A DNA stretch of 64,000 nucleotides from Parachryseolinea silvisoli (GTDB taxonomy: Bacteria; Bacteroidota; Bacteroidia; Cytophagales; Cyclobacteriaceae). The position numbers and the translations under genes are program-made. Location: NCBI RefSeq assembly GCF_021190955.1, contig NZ_JAIOAO010000003.1, positions 868,001 to 932,000 of the forward strand, in the 5' to 3' direction. How positions within the stretch are numbered: the stretch's first letter is position 1; each line of letters starts with the position of its first letter. Below, piece by piece: positions 16,595-23,925 of the stretch. The notes under the pieces were generated by a model, which worked only from the letters and a program-made list of their open reading frames with translations, did not search any database and was not told where the DNA came from.

Positions 16595-17923
16595 ATGAAA
16601 CTTTCACTTGGAGACAAAGAGTACTTCAAAGGCGTAGGCCAGATCAAGTACGAAGGCAAGGATTCCGACAACCCGCTCGCGTTTAAATTCTATGACGCCA
16701 AACGCAAGATCGGTAAGAAGACCATGGAAGAACACTTCCGCTTCGCCATTGCCTATTGGCATACCTTCTGCGGTACCGGCGGTGATCCGTTCGGCCCGGG
16801 CACCAAGAACTTTCCCTGGAATCAACGCGAAGATGCCGTTGAGCGCGCCTTCGACAAGATGGATGCAGCCTTTGAATTCATTACCAAGATCGGTTCCCCT
16901 TTCTACTGCTTTCACGACTACGACCTGGTAGACGAAGGGTCTACCTTGAAAGAGTCCGAAGCACGCCTGGCGAAGGTGGTGGAGTATGCCAAGAAAAAAC
17001 AAAAGGCCTCCGGCGTAAAGCTGCTGTGGGGTACAGCCAACCTGTTCTCGCACCCGCGCTATATGAACGGTGCGGCGACGAACCCCGACTTTAACGTCGT
17101 GGCTTATGCCGGCGCACAAGTAAAGAACGCCCTGGACGCGACCATCGAGCTGGGCGGTACAAACTACGTATTCTGGGGTGGCCGCGAAGGTTATATGTCG
17201 CTGCTGAACACCGACATGAAGCGTGAGCAAGAACACATGGCGCGCTTCCTGCATGTAGCAAAAGACTACGCCCGTGCGCAAGGCTTTAAAGGCACCTTCC
17301 TGCTCGAGCCCAAGCCCATGGAGCCGTCTAAACACCAGTACGACTTTGATGCGGCAACTTGTATCGCCTTCCTGCGGGAGTTCGACCTGATGGACGATTT
17401 CAAGCTAAACATCGAAGTAAACCACGCCACCCTGGCCCAACATACCTTCGACCACGAGCTGCAAGTAGCGGCCAGCGCCGGCGTGCTCGGCAGCATCGAC
17501 GCCAACCGCGGTGACTACCAGAACGGCTGGGACACAGACCAGTTCCCGAACAACCTGTTTGAGCTGACGGAAGCCATGCTGGTAATCTTACAATCCGGCG
17601 GCTTTAAGAACGGCGGTGTAAACTTCGACGCCAAAACGCGCCGCAACTCAACCGACCTGGTCGACATCTTCCACGCACACATTGGCGGTATGGACACGTT
17701 TGCCCGCGCCCTGCTGACGGCCCAGGCCGTCCTCGACGACGGCACGTACCTGAAGCTGCGTAAAGACCGGTATGCTTCGTTCGATAGTGGCAAAGGCAGA
17801 CAGTTCGAACAAGGCAAAGTGACCCTGGAAGAGCTGCGTACGCTGGCCCACAAGACGGGCGAGCCGCAACAGATCAGTGGCAAGCAAGAATACTACGAGA
17901 ACCTGCTTAGCAAGTTCATCTAG
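16595..17923 (+). CDS. xylA: Xylose isomerase
   Basis: A 442-residue class II xylose isomerase, which interconverts D-xylose and D-xylulose using two divalent metals. The active-site His/Asp pair is in YCFHDYDL (about residue 105), the conserved WGGREGY loop is present, and metal ligands occur in [17 protein letters not shown] and in the [18 protein letters not shown] region, with DANRGD further on. It follows xylB by 9 bases and is closed by a hairpin terminator 12 bases beyond the stop. Confidence 0.96.
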   Translation: MKLSLGDKEYFKGVGQIKYEGKDSDNPLAFKFYDAKRKIGKKTMEEHFRFAIAYWHTFCGTGGDPFGPGTKNFPWNQREDAVERAFDKMDAAFEFITKIGSPFYCFHDYDLVDEGSTLKESEARLAKVVEYAKKKQKASGVKLLWGTANLFSHPRYMNGAATNPDFNVVAYAGAQVKNALDATIELGGTNYVFWGGREGYMSLLNTDMKREQEHMARFLHVAKDYARAQGFKGTFLLEPKPMEPSKHQYDFDAATCIAFLREFDLMDDFKLNIEVNHATLAQHTFDHELQVAASAGVLGSIDANRGDYQNGWDTDQFPNNLFELTEAMLVILQSGGFKNGGVNFDAKTRRNSTDLVDIFHAHIGGMDTFARALLTAQAVLDDGTYLKLRKDRYASFDSGKGRQFEQGKVTLEELRTLAHKTGEPQQISGKQEYYENLLSKFI

Positions 17924-17935
17924 CCCTTACATGCG

Positions 17936-17976
17936 AAGGTCGTTCGACACCCTACCCGGTCGAACGGCCTTTGTTT
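17936..17976 (+). terminator. xylBA terminator
   Basis: Thirteen-base arms AAGGTCGTTCGAC (17936-17948) and GTCGAACGGCCTT (17959-17971), with one G-T pair, followed by TGTTTT. Confidence 0.75.
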
Positions 17977-18011
17977 TGGTCCGGCCGAATAGGTGATTGC
18001 CACCTGTTTGT

Positions 18012-18019
18012 TACCTTTG
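18012..18019 (+). promoter_or_regulatory. -7 box of the small secreted-protein gene
   Basis: TACCTTTG matches the Bacteroidota -7 consensus TAnnTTTG exactly, 18 bases ahead of the ATG at 18038. No good -33 partner is visible, so the promoter is incomplete. Confidence 0.35.
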
Positions 18020-18037
18020 GGGAAACTTAACATCCCC

Positions 18038-18598
18038 ATGAGAGGTATTTTTTGCTTTTTGATCCTGGCTTCTGTTTCTTTTTTTGCGCAAGCCCAACCA
18101 CCTACCACGGCCTACGGCAACTTCAAAGTCGTCGATCAGGAGATTATTTATCAAAAGGTCTTTGTACAAGATTCCGTCACCGCCGAAAAGATGGCGGCAT
18201 TCTATAAAGCATTGCCCTACGTTGCCAACGTCACCGTCAGTGGCGACGAAGTGTCATTCGATGTAAATGACATCACAGTCGACTACAAGAAATTCCAATT
18301 CGCGCAGGTAGCCACGCCCCCCATCATCCAAACCGGCAAGTATAGCGGCAAAGTAACCGCCGCCGTAAAGGATGGAAAGTACCGCCTCACGTTCCGCACG
18401 TTGATGGTAACAGGCAACATTGGCTACAAGAATATCAGTGAAAAAGATCGCCTCACGAACTACGCTACAAAGAACAGCGCGACGATCCTCTCACCGGATT
18501 GGTGCAAGCCGAATACATTAGGATTATTGGATAAAGCTTTCACCGATAAGCTTCAATATACCGAGCTTCAGAAGAAAAAAGATAGCGACGACTGGTAA
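18038..18598 (+). CDS. Secreted protein of unknown function
   Basis: A 186-residue protein from the ATG at 18038; the frame extends to a GTG at 17993, but only the later start gives a clean signal peptide (MRGIFCFLILASVSFFAQAQ). The mature part alternates beta strands and helices, with the recognisable phrases GNFKVVDQEIIYQKVFVQD and GKVTAAVKDGKYRLTFRT. It is reminiscent of the DUF4468 (TBP-like fold) group of Bacteroidota secreted proteins, but I am not certain. It is a single gene between the xylBA terminator and a convergent Rieske oxygenase gene. Confidence 0.65.
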   Translation: MRGIFCFLILASVSFFAQAQPPTTAYGNFKVVDQEIIYQKVFVQDSVTAEKMAAFYKALPYVANVTVSGDEVSFDVNDITVDYKKFQFAQVATPPIIQTGKYSGKVTAAVKDGKYRLTFRTLMVTGNIGYKNISEKDRLTNYATKNSATILSPDWCKPNTLGLLDKAFTDKLQYTELQKKKDSDDW

Positions 18599-18604
18599 GG
18601 AACC

Positions 18605-18631
18605 AGTGTGAGTGTGGGAGCGAGAGTGAAG
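18605..18631. repeat. Copy of dispersed GTGAGTGTGAGAGCGA-type repeat
   Basis: AGTGTGAGTGTGGGAGCGAG lies directly after the stop of the secreted-protein gene. Same family as the elements at 11733, 47506 and 50495. No second arm is seen here. Confidence 0.45.
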
Positions 18632-18651
18632 AAAATACAGCGCTTTGGGTG

Positions 18652-18717
18652 GATAAAGCCAGGATAAGCTAGACTTAAGCTAGTGTTGTCCTGGACTTAA
18701 GCTAGAGATAAGCTAGT
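18652..18717. repeat. Direct repeats with exact 11-base period (six units)
   Basis: Six consecutive 11-base units in one register: GATAAAGCCAG, GATAAGCTAGA, CTTAAGCTAGT, GTTGTCCTGGA (degenerate), CTTAAGCTAGA, GATAAGCTAGT. The core TAAGCTAG begins at 18665, 18676, 18698 and 18709. The array lies between two convergent genes, so it would be in their 3' ends. Its unit order is mirrored (A-B-x-B-A). Confidence 0.7.
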
Positions 18718-18776
18718 ATAGAAAGGACCAGGATAAGTCCCGGTTTATTCCCGCTGACCTTCAGGTGTTGTCCCGT

Positions 18777-19817
18777 TTAAGTTACCCAATGCAAGGTTTT
18801 CTTCGGAATGGGATTTTCAAACGGCTTCCCTTCCTGCTGCGACAAATCCCACTGGCGTTTCAATTCATGATACCAGCGGGCCTGCGCATCGGGTTCACCC
18901 AGCAGCATCAGCGTAGGCTTCGTTTCCAATCCCTTCCGCAACTTGCGGAATACGCCGAGGTCCTGATGAATAAATTGCTTACCCAGATAGCGCAGCGGCC
19001 ACCACAGGTATTTCACAAAACCGAAGGAAGCATAGAAGATATGATTCAGCTCAGTCTCATTTTCGTTGATCGGCGTGAGGCATGTAATCGAAACAATTTC
19101 ATGCTTCCCTACACGAATGTGCTCAAAGCGATTGCCCGGCAACTGGAAGTTGATCTCCGTGGAAGTCTCGCCCTTCAAAATTGAATAGCCCTTGGAGTTT
19201 GACGATGGCTTATGCCGCACCATCTTAAAGCCCAGACCGTCAGGCTCGAAGTGTTTCTCTTTTTGCTTCAGTTTCTTAGCCGACCGCCAGTACCACGATT
19301 GGTGTACAAACGTCACATGGGCCGGATCAATGAGGCCGATTACGGCATGATCGACATCGGCAGGCATCGTTACCTTTTCTACAAATCTGAACGTCAGCTC
19401 AGGTTTTATGAGGAGGTCGGGCAACCGGCTTTCGGCGCCTTCGAGTTGGGTCTTGTTGCGCGGAATGTAAATCCAGATGGTGCCGTTCAGCTCGCGGCAC
19501 GGGTATTTGAAGACCTTGATCTTGGAGCGGTCGAACTTGTCGTCGGCCAGCGCCGGAATCTCTGTACAGGTACCGGCATGGTTGAACTTCCATCCATGGT
19601 AGCAACACTGGATTTCCTTGCCGTCGTACCACCCCATGGACAGGGGCACGCCGCGGTGGGGGCAGTTGTCTTTCAACGCGAAAGGCTCACCCTGTTCGTT
19701 GCGTCCGAAGACGATCCGTTCGCCTAAAATCTCTTTGGAAATAAGTTTACCCGGTTTCAAAAACTCGCCGTGCATGGCGAAATACCAAAGATTTCGAAGA
19801 AAGAGCGATTCGGTCAT
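18777..19817 (-). CDS. Rieske [2Fe-2S] non-haem iron oxygenase
   Basis: A 346-residue oxygenase alpha-subunit-like protein. The Rieske cluster ligands are C52-P-H54 and C71-C-Y-H74, with GW after them (YHGWKF). The catalytic domain contains DHAVIGLIDPAHVTFVH, whose HVTFVH supplies the two histidines of the mononuclear iron site. The order of domains matches PaO/VanA-like monooxygenases that act on bulky ring compounds. The substrate is unknown and no reductase partner is adjacent. It is a lone minus-strand gene, convergent with the secreted-protein gene and divergent from the oxidative sugar operon across a 594-base spacer. Confidence 0.85.
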   Translation of the reverse strand: MTESLFLRNLWYFAMHGEFLKPGKLISKEILGERIVFGRNEQGEPFALKDNCPHRGVPLSMGWYDGKEIQCCYHGWKFNHAGTCTEIPALADDKFDRSKIKVFKYPCRELNGTIWIYIPRNKTQLEGAESRLPDLLIKPELTFRFVEKVTMPADVDHAVIGLIDPAHVTFVHQSWYWRSAKKLKQKEKHFEPDGLGFKMVRHKPSSNSKGYSILKGETSTEINFQLPGNRFEHIRVGKHEIVSITCLTPINENETELNHIFYASFGFVKYLWWPLRYLGKQFIHQDLGVFRKLRKGLETKPTLMLLGEPDAQARWYHELKRQWDLSQQEGKPFENPIPKKTLHWVT

Positions 19818-20068
19818 GAGTATCGGTTACGTACTACGATGGCCAAAGGTAACGGGAATTTCCCGAAGATTTTGGTGACAGAAATCAGATCGGCGAGAAT
19901 TCACAAAACGCTGCATGGAGTTCCTGGCGCGATTCTTCCGACCGAAGGGAGGGCGACTCGCGATAGTCCCGATCTTATCGGGGTGCCCGCCTTGCCACCG
20001 ACAGCGAACACCGTCGCCGGCAGACCTGGGGTGGAGTTGTGCCAAATTGGAAGACGGCCAGGGTACTT

Positions 20069-20115
20069 TATGTATGCTGTAAGTATACTCTAAGTATACT
20101 TTATGTATACTTTAT
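20069..20115. repeat. Direct repeats with exact 11-base period (four units)
   Basis: Units TATGTATGCTG, TAAGTATACTC, TAAGTATACTT and TATGTATACTT follow one another without gaps, then TATCC. A poorer fifth unit may precede at 20058. Each unit contains the palindrome GTATAC or a one-base variant. The array is in the divergent spacer between the Rieske gene and the sugar operon, 250 bases from either start. The rest of that spacer (19818-20246) shows no gene and no other structure I can support. Confidence 0.75.
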
Positions 20116-20246
20116 CCCCGGTGGTTGATTACGGGGGTGACGCAGCATGGGCACGCGTCTCCGCGCCGGGGCGGAGCTAAGAAATCGCCCGTCGTTGAGG
20201 CAAGATTCCCGCAATTAGTGTAAAAATTTGCGGTCGCGGAAGGCTT

Positions 20247-20260
20247 TGCAATCGTTTCCG
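20247..20260 (+). promoter_or_regulatory. LacI-type operator candidate
   Basis: TGCAATCGTTTCCG fits the LacI/PurR-family consensus TGnAAnCGnTTnCA at nine of ten fixed positions. It sits just upstream of the -33 element of the operon promoter. No LacI-family gene is in the window. Confidence 0.35.
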
Positions 20261-20269
20261 GTAATTTTA

Positions 20270-20301
20270 TTTGTTTACTTTTCAGGCTGAGAATACTTTA
20301 T
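20270..20301 (+). promoter_or_regulatory. Promoter of the oxidative sugar operon
   Basis: TTTG at 20270-20273, a 20-base gap, and TACTTTAT at 20294-20301 fit the Bacteroidota -33/-7 promoter in all but the last base. The leader before the first ATG (20412) would be about 100 bases. Confidence 0.5.
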
Positions 20302-20411
20302 TGCAACAAAATACAAACGTATGAAATATCCGACCGGTAAAGACAGGGTAGGCGTCTGGCCGGTGGTGGGATAGGATCTTCTTAAACCTTAAAAACCAAT
20401 CATTAACACTC

Positions 20412-21572
20412 ATGAAAAGAAAATTACGCATGGGGATGGTAGGAGGGGGACTCACCTCTTTTATCGGCCCTGTACACCGCAAAGCTGTGGGAATTGATGG
20501 CGAGATTGAATTAGTATGCGGTGCTTTCAGTGTTGTACCCGGCGAGTCCAAAGCGACCGGGCAAGCGTTATACCTCGATCCGAAACGGGTGTATGAAACC
20601 TACCAGGAGATGTTCGAGAAGGAATCACAGCTGCCCGCCGACCAGCGGATGGACTTTGTTTCGGTCGTCACTCCCAACCACGTACACTTCGGCCCTGCCA
20701 AAATGGCCCTCGAGTATGGCTTCCACGTGATCGTGGAGAAGCCCATCGCCTTTTCTGTAGACGAAGCCAAAGTACTTCGTAAGCTGGTCGACAAGACTGG
20801 CCTTATTCTCGGCCTTACGCACACCTATACAGGCTATCCGCTGGTGAAAGAAGCACGCCAGATGGTGCGCGCTGGTAAGCTCGGCAAAATCCGCAAGGTA
20901 TTTGTTGAATATCCCCAGGGCTGGTTGTCGACCGCTGCTGAGAAGAGTGGCAATGCGCAGGCCTCCTGGCGTACAGATCCCAAACAATCAGGCATGGGTG
21001 GTGCGATCGGCGACATCGGCACACATGCTGCCAACCTGGCCGAGTATATCACCGGCAACAAGATCACGGAAGTTTGCGCGATGCTGAACACGGTCGTAAA
21101 GGGGCGTAACCTCGACGACGATTCTTCTATGCTGCTGCGCTTCGATAACGGCGCCTCGGGTATTTTGATGGCCACACAAGTAGCGGCCGGTGAAGAGAAC
21201 GACCTCAACATTCGTATCTACGGCGAGCATGGCGGCCTGGAATGGCGCCAGATGGAGCCCAACACCCTCAAGATAAAATGGCTCAATAAGCCTCAGGAAA
21301 TAATCCGTGCCGGTCAGGGCTACCTGTCCGACCACACCAAGTCGTTTACCCGTACACCGGCCGGTCACCCGGAAGGCTACCTGGAAGCGTTTGCCAACAT
21401 CTATCGCGCCTTTAGCCGCGCCTTGCGCGACTACAAGCCGGGCAAGAAGGTCAACTACGAGAAGTATGACTTTCCCGATGTGGAGGATGGCGTACGTGGC
21501 ATGAACTTCGTACAGACCGTCGTGAAGTCGGCAACGTCTAACAAGAAGTGGGTGCCGCTGAAAGACATCTAG
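20412..21572 (+). CDS. Gfo/Idh/MocA-family NAD(P)-dependent sugar dehydrogenase
   Basis: A 386-residue oxidoreductase. The N-terminal Rossmann loop is MGMVGGGLTSFIG (near residue 7) and the EKPIAFS motif (about 116) supplies the catalytic Lys. The C-terminal alpha/beta domain has GGAIGDIGTHAANLAEY with its active-site His. Family members oxidise or reduce a ring hydroxyl of sugars or inositols. It is the first gene of an operon with a TIM-barrel isomerase-like protein, a cytochrome c and a DUF1080 protein, a set matching bacterial 3-keto-glycoside pathways, so oxidation at C3 of a sugar is the most likely reaction (inference). Confidence 0.88.
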   Translation: MKRKLRMGMVGGGLTSFIGPVHRKAVGIDGEIELVCGAFSVVPGESKATGQALYLDPKRVYETYQEMFEKESQLPADQRMDFVSVVTPNHVHFGPAKMALEYGFHVIVEKPIAFSVDEAKVLRKLVDKTGLILGLTHTYTGYPLVKEARQMVRAGKLGKIRKVFVEYPQGWLSTAAEKSGNAQASWRTDPKQSGMGGAIGDIGTHAANLAEYITGNKITEVCAMLNTVVKGRNLDDDSSMLLRFDNGASGILMATQVAAGEENDLNIRIYGEHGGLEWRQMEPNTLKIKWLNKPQEIIRAGQGYLSDHTKSFTRTPAGHPEGYLEAFANIYRAFSRALRDYKPGKKVNYEKYDFPDVEDGVRGMNFVQTVVKSATSNKKWVPLKDI

Positions 21573-21593
21573 CCCTTCCGTAACACGACAGAC

Positions 21594-22646
21594 ATGAAAC
21601 AGATACAAGGACCGGCTATATTCCTGGCGCAGTTTCTCGGCGACCAGGCTCCGTTCGATAACCTGAAGACGCTCTGCAAATGGGCCGCTTCATTGGGGTA
21701 TAAAGGCGTGCAGATTCCCACGTGGGACAGCCGCTGCATCGACCTGCAAAAAGCAGCGGAAAGCAAAGACTACTGCGACGAGTGGAAGGGCATTGTCGAG
21801 TCGGCGGGCCTGCAGGTCACCGAGCTTTCGACACACCTGCAAGGGCAGCTCGTGGCGGTAAATCCCGCCTACGATGAGCTGTTCGACGGCTTTGCGCCGA
21901 AGGCTGTGCGGGGCAATCCCAAAGAGCGCCAGGCATGGGCCACGGAGCAGTTGAAGTTCGCTGCCAAAGCGAGCCGCAACCTGGGCCTGAATGCGCACGC
22001 TACCTTTTCGGGCGCGCTGATGTGGCACACCATGTACCCGTGGCCACAGCGCCCGGCAGGCCTGGTGGAAGACGCCTTTGCCGCCCTGGCGAAACGCTGG
22101 CTGCCCATTCTGAATGCCTTTGATAAAGCAGGTGTCGACCTGTGCTATGAAATTCACCCGGGGGAGGACCTGCACGACGGTATTACCTTCGAGCGTTTCT
22201 GGGAGGCTACCGGTCAGCATACGCGCTGCAACATGCTGTATGATCCCAGCCACTTGCTGTTGCAACAGCTGGACTACCTGCAGTATATCGACTTCTATCA
22301 CACCTTCATTAAGATGTTCCACGTCAAGGACGCTGAATTTAACCCCACCGGTAAATCGGGCGTGTATGGCGGCTATCAGGACTGGGTGAACCGTCCCGGT
22401 CGTTTCCGCTCCCTGGGCGACGGGCAGGTGGATTTCAGCGCGATCTTCAGCAAGCTGACTCAATACGATTACAGCGGTTGGGCCGTGCTGGAGTGGGAGT
22501 GCTGCATTAAACACCCCGAGCAGGGCGCGGCGGAAGGAGCACCCTTTATCCAGGACCACATCATTCGCGTGACGGAACGTGCCTTTGACGACTTTGCGTC
22601 GGCCGGCAAAGACCAGAAGCTCAACAAGCGAATCCTGGGTATCTAA
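21594..22646 (+). CDS. Sugar-phosphate isomerase/epimerase-like TIM-barrel protein
   Basis: A 350-residue protein of the xylose-isomerase-like TIM-barrel (AP endonuclease 2) family. Metal-ligand regions are visible as DLCYEIHPGEDLHDG (Glu and His, about 180-195), NMLYDPSHLLLQQ (Asp and His), MFHVKDAEFN (His and Asp) and AVLEWECC (Glu). Such proteins isomerise, epimerise or, in 3-keto-sugar pathways, act on keto-sugar intermediates. It begins 21 bases after the dehydrogenase stop and is co-transcribed with it. Confidence 0.85.
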   Translation: MKQIQGPAIFLAQFLGDQAPFDNLKTLCKWAASLGYKGVQIPTWDSRCIDLQKAAESKDYCDEWKGIVESAGLQVTELSTHLQGQLVAVNPAYDELFDGFAPKAVRGNPKERQAWATEQLKFAAKASRNLGLNAHATFSGALMWHTMYPWPQRPAGLVEDAFAALAKRWLPILNAFDKAGVDLCYEIHPGEDLHDGITFERFWEATGQHTRCNMLYDPSHLLLQQLDYLQYIDFYHTFIKMFHVKDAEFNPTGKSGVYGGYQDWVNRPGRFRSLGDGQVDFSAIFSKLTQYDYSGWAVLEWECCIKHPEQGAAEGAPFIQDHIIRVTERAFDDFASAGKDQKLNKRILGI

Positions 22647-22694
22647 TTTTACACATTACACAGACACTACAACTATTAAAATCGACTAACAGAC

Positions 22695-23126
22695 ATGAAA
22701 AAATTATTCGTCATCGTGGCCCTTGCAGGGGTAGCCAGTTTTGCGCTTACATCGTGCGGAGGATCGAAAAAGGAAGAAGAGAAGAAAGAGGAAGGTGATG
22801 CGTATAGCGACTACGAGACGGCCGAGCCTAAAGCGGCATCGGCCGACGACCTGATCAAAGAAGGTCAGGCGCTTGTCGACAACAGCGATTGCAAAACCTG
22901 TCACCATCCCACGAACAAGATCATTGGCCCTGCACACGCAGAAGTGGCTAAGAAATACGAGTTCACAAAAGCAAACGTAAGCATGCTGGCCGGCAAGATC
23001 ATTGCGGGTGGTGCAGGCAACTGGGGTGAGATACCGATGACGGCACATCCTGATCTGTCGCAAGCCGATGCCGAGAAGATGGCCATGTATGTGCTGTCGC
23101 TCGACGGCGAGAAACTGAAAGATTGA
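22695..23126 (+). CDS. Lipoprotein cytochrome c, single haem
   Basis: A 143-residue protein. The signal ends in a lipobox (LTSC, lipid-carrying C21), followed by a Lys/Glu-rich linker and one cytochrome c domain. Haem attachment is C66-K-T-C69-H70 and the distal Met ligand is in EIPMTAHP. It should be anchored in a membrane, facing the periplasm, and carry electrons from sugar oxidation. Its domain is closely similar to the cytochrome domain inside the large fusion protein two genes downstream (shared pattern GGAGxWG...MxAHPxLS..DAxKM). Confidence 0.88.
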   Translation: MKKLFVIVALAGVASFALTSCGGSKKEEEKKEEGDAYSDYETAEPKAASADDLIKEGQALVDNSDCKTCHHPTNKIIGPAHAEVAKKYEFTKANVSMLAGKIIAGGAGNWGEIPMTAHPDLSQADAEKMAMYVLSLDGEKLKD

Positions 23127-23160
23127 TCGTTTTATCCATCATCGCTAAACAATCCTGAAC

Positions 23161-23868
23161 ATGAAAAAAGTCATTGTATTGCTGACGGCCATTGCCCTGG
23201 TTATGAGCGCTCCGACACAAGCCCAAAATAAGCTGACCGCCGCCGAGACGAAGGCCGGTTGGAAACTGCTTTTCGACGGAACCAGCACCAAAGGCTGGAA
23301 AATATTTAACGGCAAGTCTGACGGCACGGCCTGGAAAGTAGCCGACGGTGCCCTGTACCTCGATGCCTCTACCAAAGAAGGTCGTGGTGATCTGATCACC
23401 GCCGGTGAATATGAAAACTACGAGTTTTCCTATGACTGGAAGATCGCCGCGAATGGCAACAGCGGTCTGCTGTTCAACGTAGTAGAAGACCCCAAGTACA
23501 GCGCAGTATATGTTACCGGTCCGGAAATGCAAGTGCTCGACAACAACGGTCACCCCGATGCGAAAATTCACAAGCACCGCGCCGGCGACCTGTATGATCT
23601 GATCGCCTGCTCGGAAGAAACCGTAAAGCCCGCCGGCGAATGGAACGAAGCCCGGATCATTTCGAACAAAGGCAAGTATGAGTTCTGGCTGAACGGCAAG
23701 AAGGTCGTGACCTTCACCATGCACGATGCTGCCTGGGACGAAATGGTGGCGGCCAGCAAGTTCAAGAGCATGCCTGATTTCGGCAAGGCCAAGAAAGGAC
23801 ACTTTGCGCTACAAGATCACGGTGACCAGGTCTGGTTCCGCAACATCAAAATCAAGGAATTGAAATAA
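23161..23868 (+). CDS. DUF1080 (3-keto-disaccharide hydrolase/lyase) protein
   Basis: A 235-residue secreted protein with a signal peptide (about 1-21, ending TQAQ) and one DUF1080 domain: GWKLLFDGTSTKGWK at the start, YENYEFSYDWKI, NGNSGLLFNV and TGPEMQVLDN in the middle, and VWFRNIKIKEL at the end. Members of this family (concanavalin-like fold) have been shown to cleave glycosides oxidised to 3-keto sugars. The neighbouring dehydrogenase and TIM-barrel genes support that role. A terminator follows the stop after 7 bases. Confidence 0.85.
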   Translation: MKKVIVLLTAIALVMSAPTQAQNKLTAAETKAGWKLLFDGTSTKGWKIFNGKSDGTAWKVADGALYLDASTKEGRGDLITAGEYENYEFSYDWKIAANGNSGLLFNVVEDPKYSAVYVTGPEMQVLDNNGHPDAKIHKHRAGDLYDLIACSEETVKPAGEWNEARIISNKGKYEFWLNGKKVVTFTMHDAAWDEMVAASKFKSMPDFGKAKKGHFALQDHGDQVWFRNIKIKELK

Positions 23869-23875
23869 CATGAAA

Positions 23876-23906
23876 AACCTGGGAGCTGTGGCTTCCAGGT
23901 TTTTTT
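23876..23906 (+). terminator. Terminator after the DUF1080 gene
   Basis: AACCTGGGAGC (23876-23886), loop TGTG, GCTTCCAGGTT (23891-23901), then TTTTT. One G-T pair. It implies that the next gene has its own promoter or depends on read-through. Confidence 0.8.
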
Positions 23907-23925
23907 ATGCTCATCCTAACCTCCT

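Noticed and set aside
18652-18717. 11-base repeats as a CRISPR array or replication iterons
   Set aside because: Units are contiguous and too short for CRISPR, there are no cas genes, and no replication initiator gene or DnaA boxes are nearby.
21690-22559. Long open frame on the minus strand (289 codons)
   Set aside because: Antisense shadow of the TIM-barrel gene at 21594; no start context and no motif.
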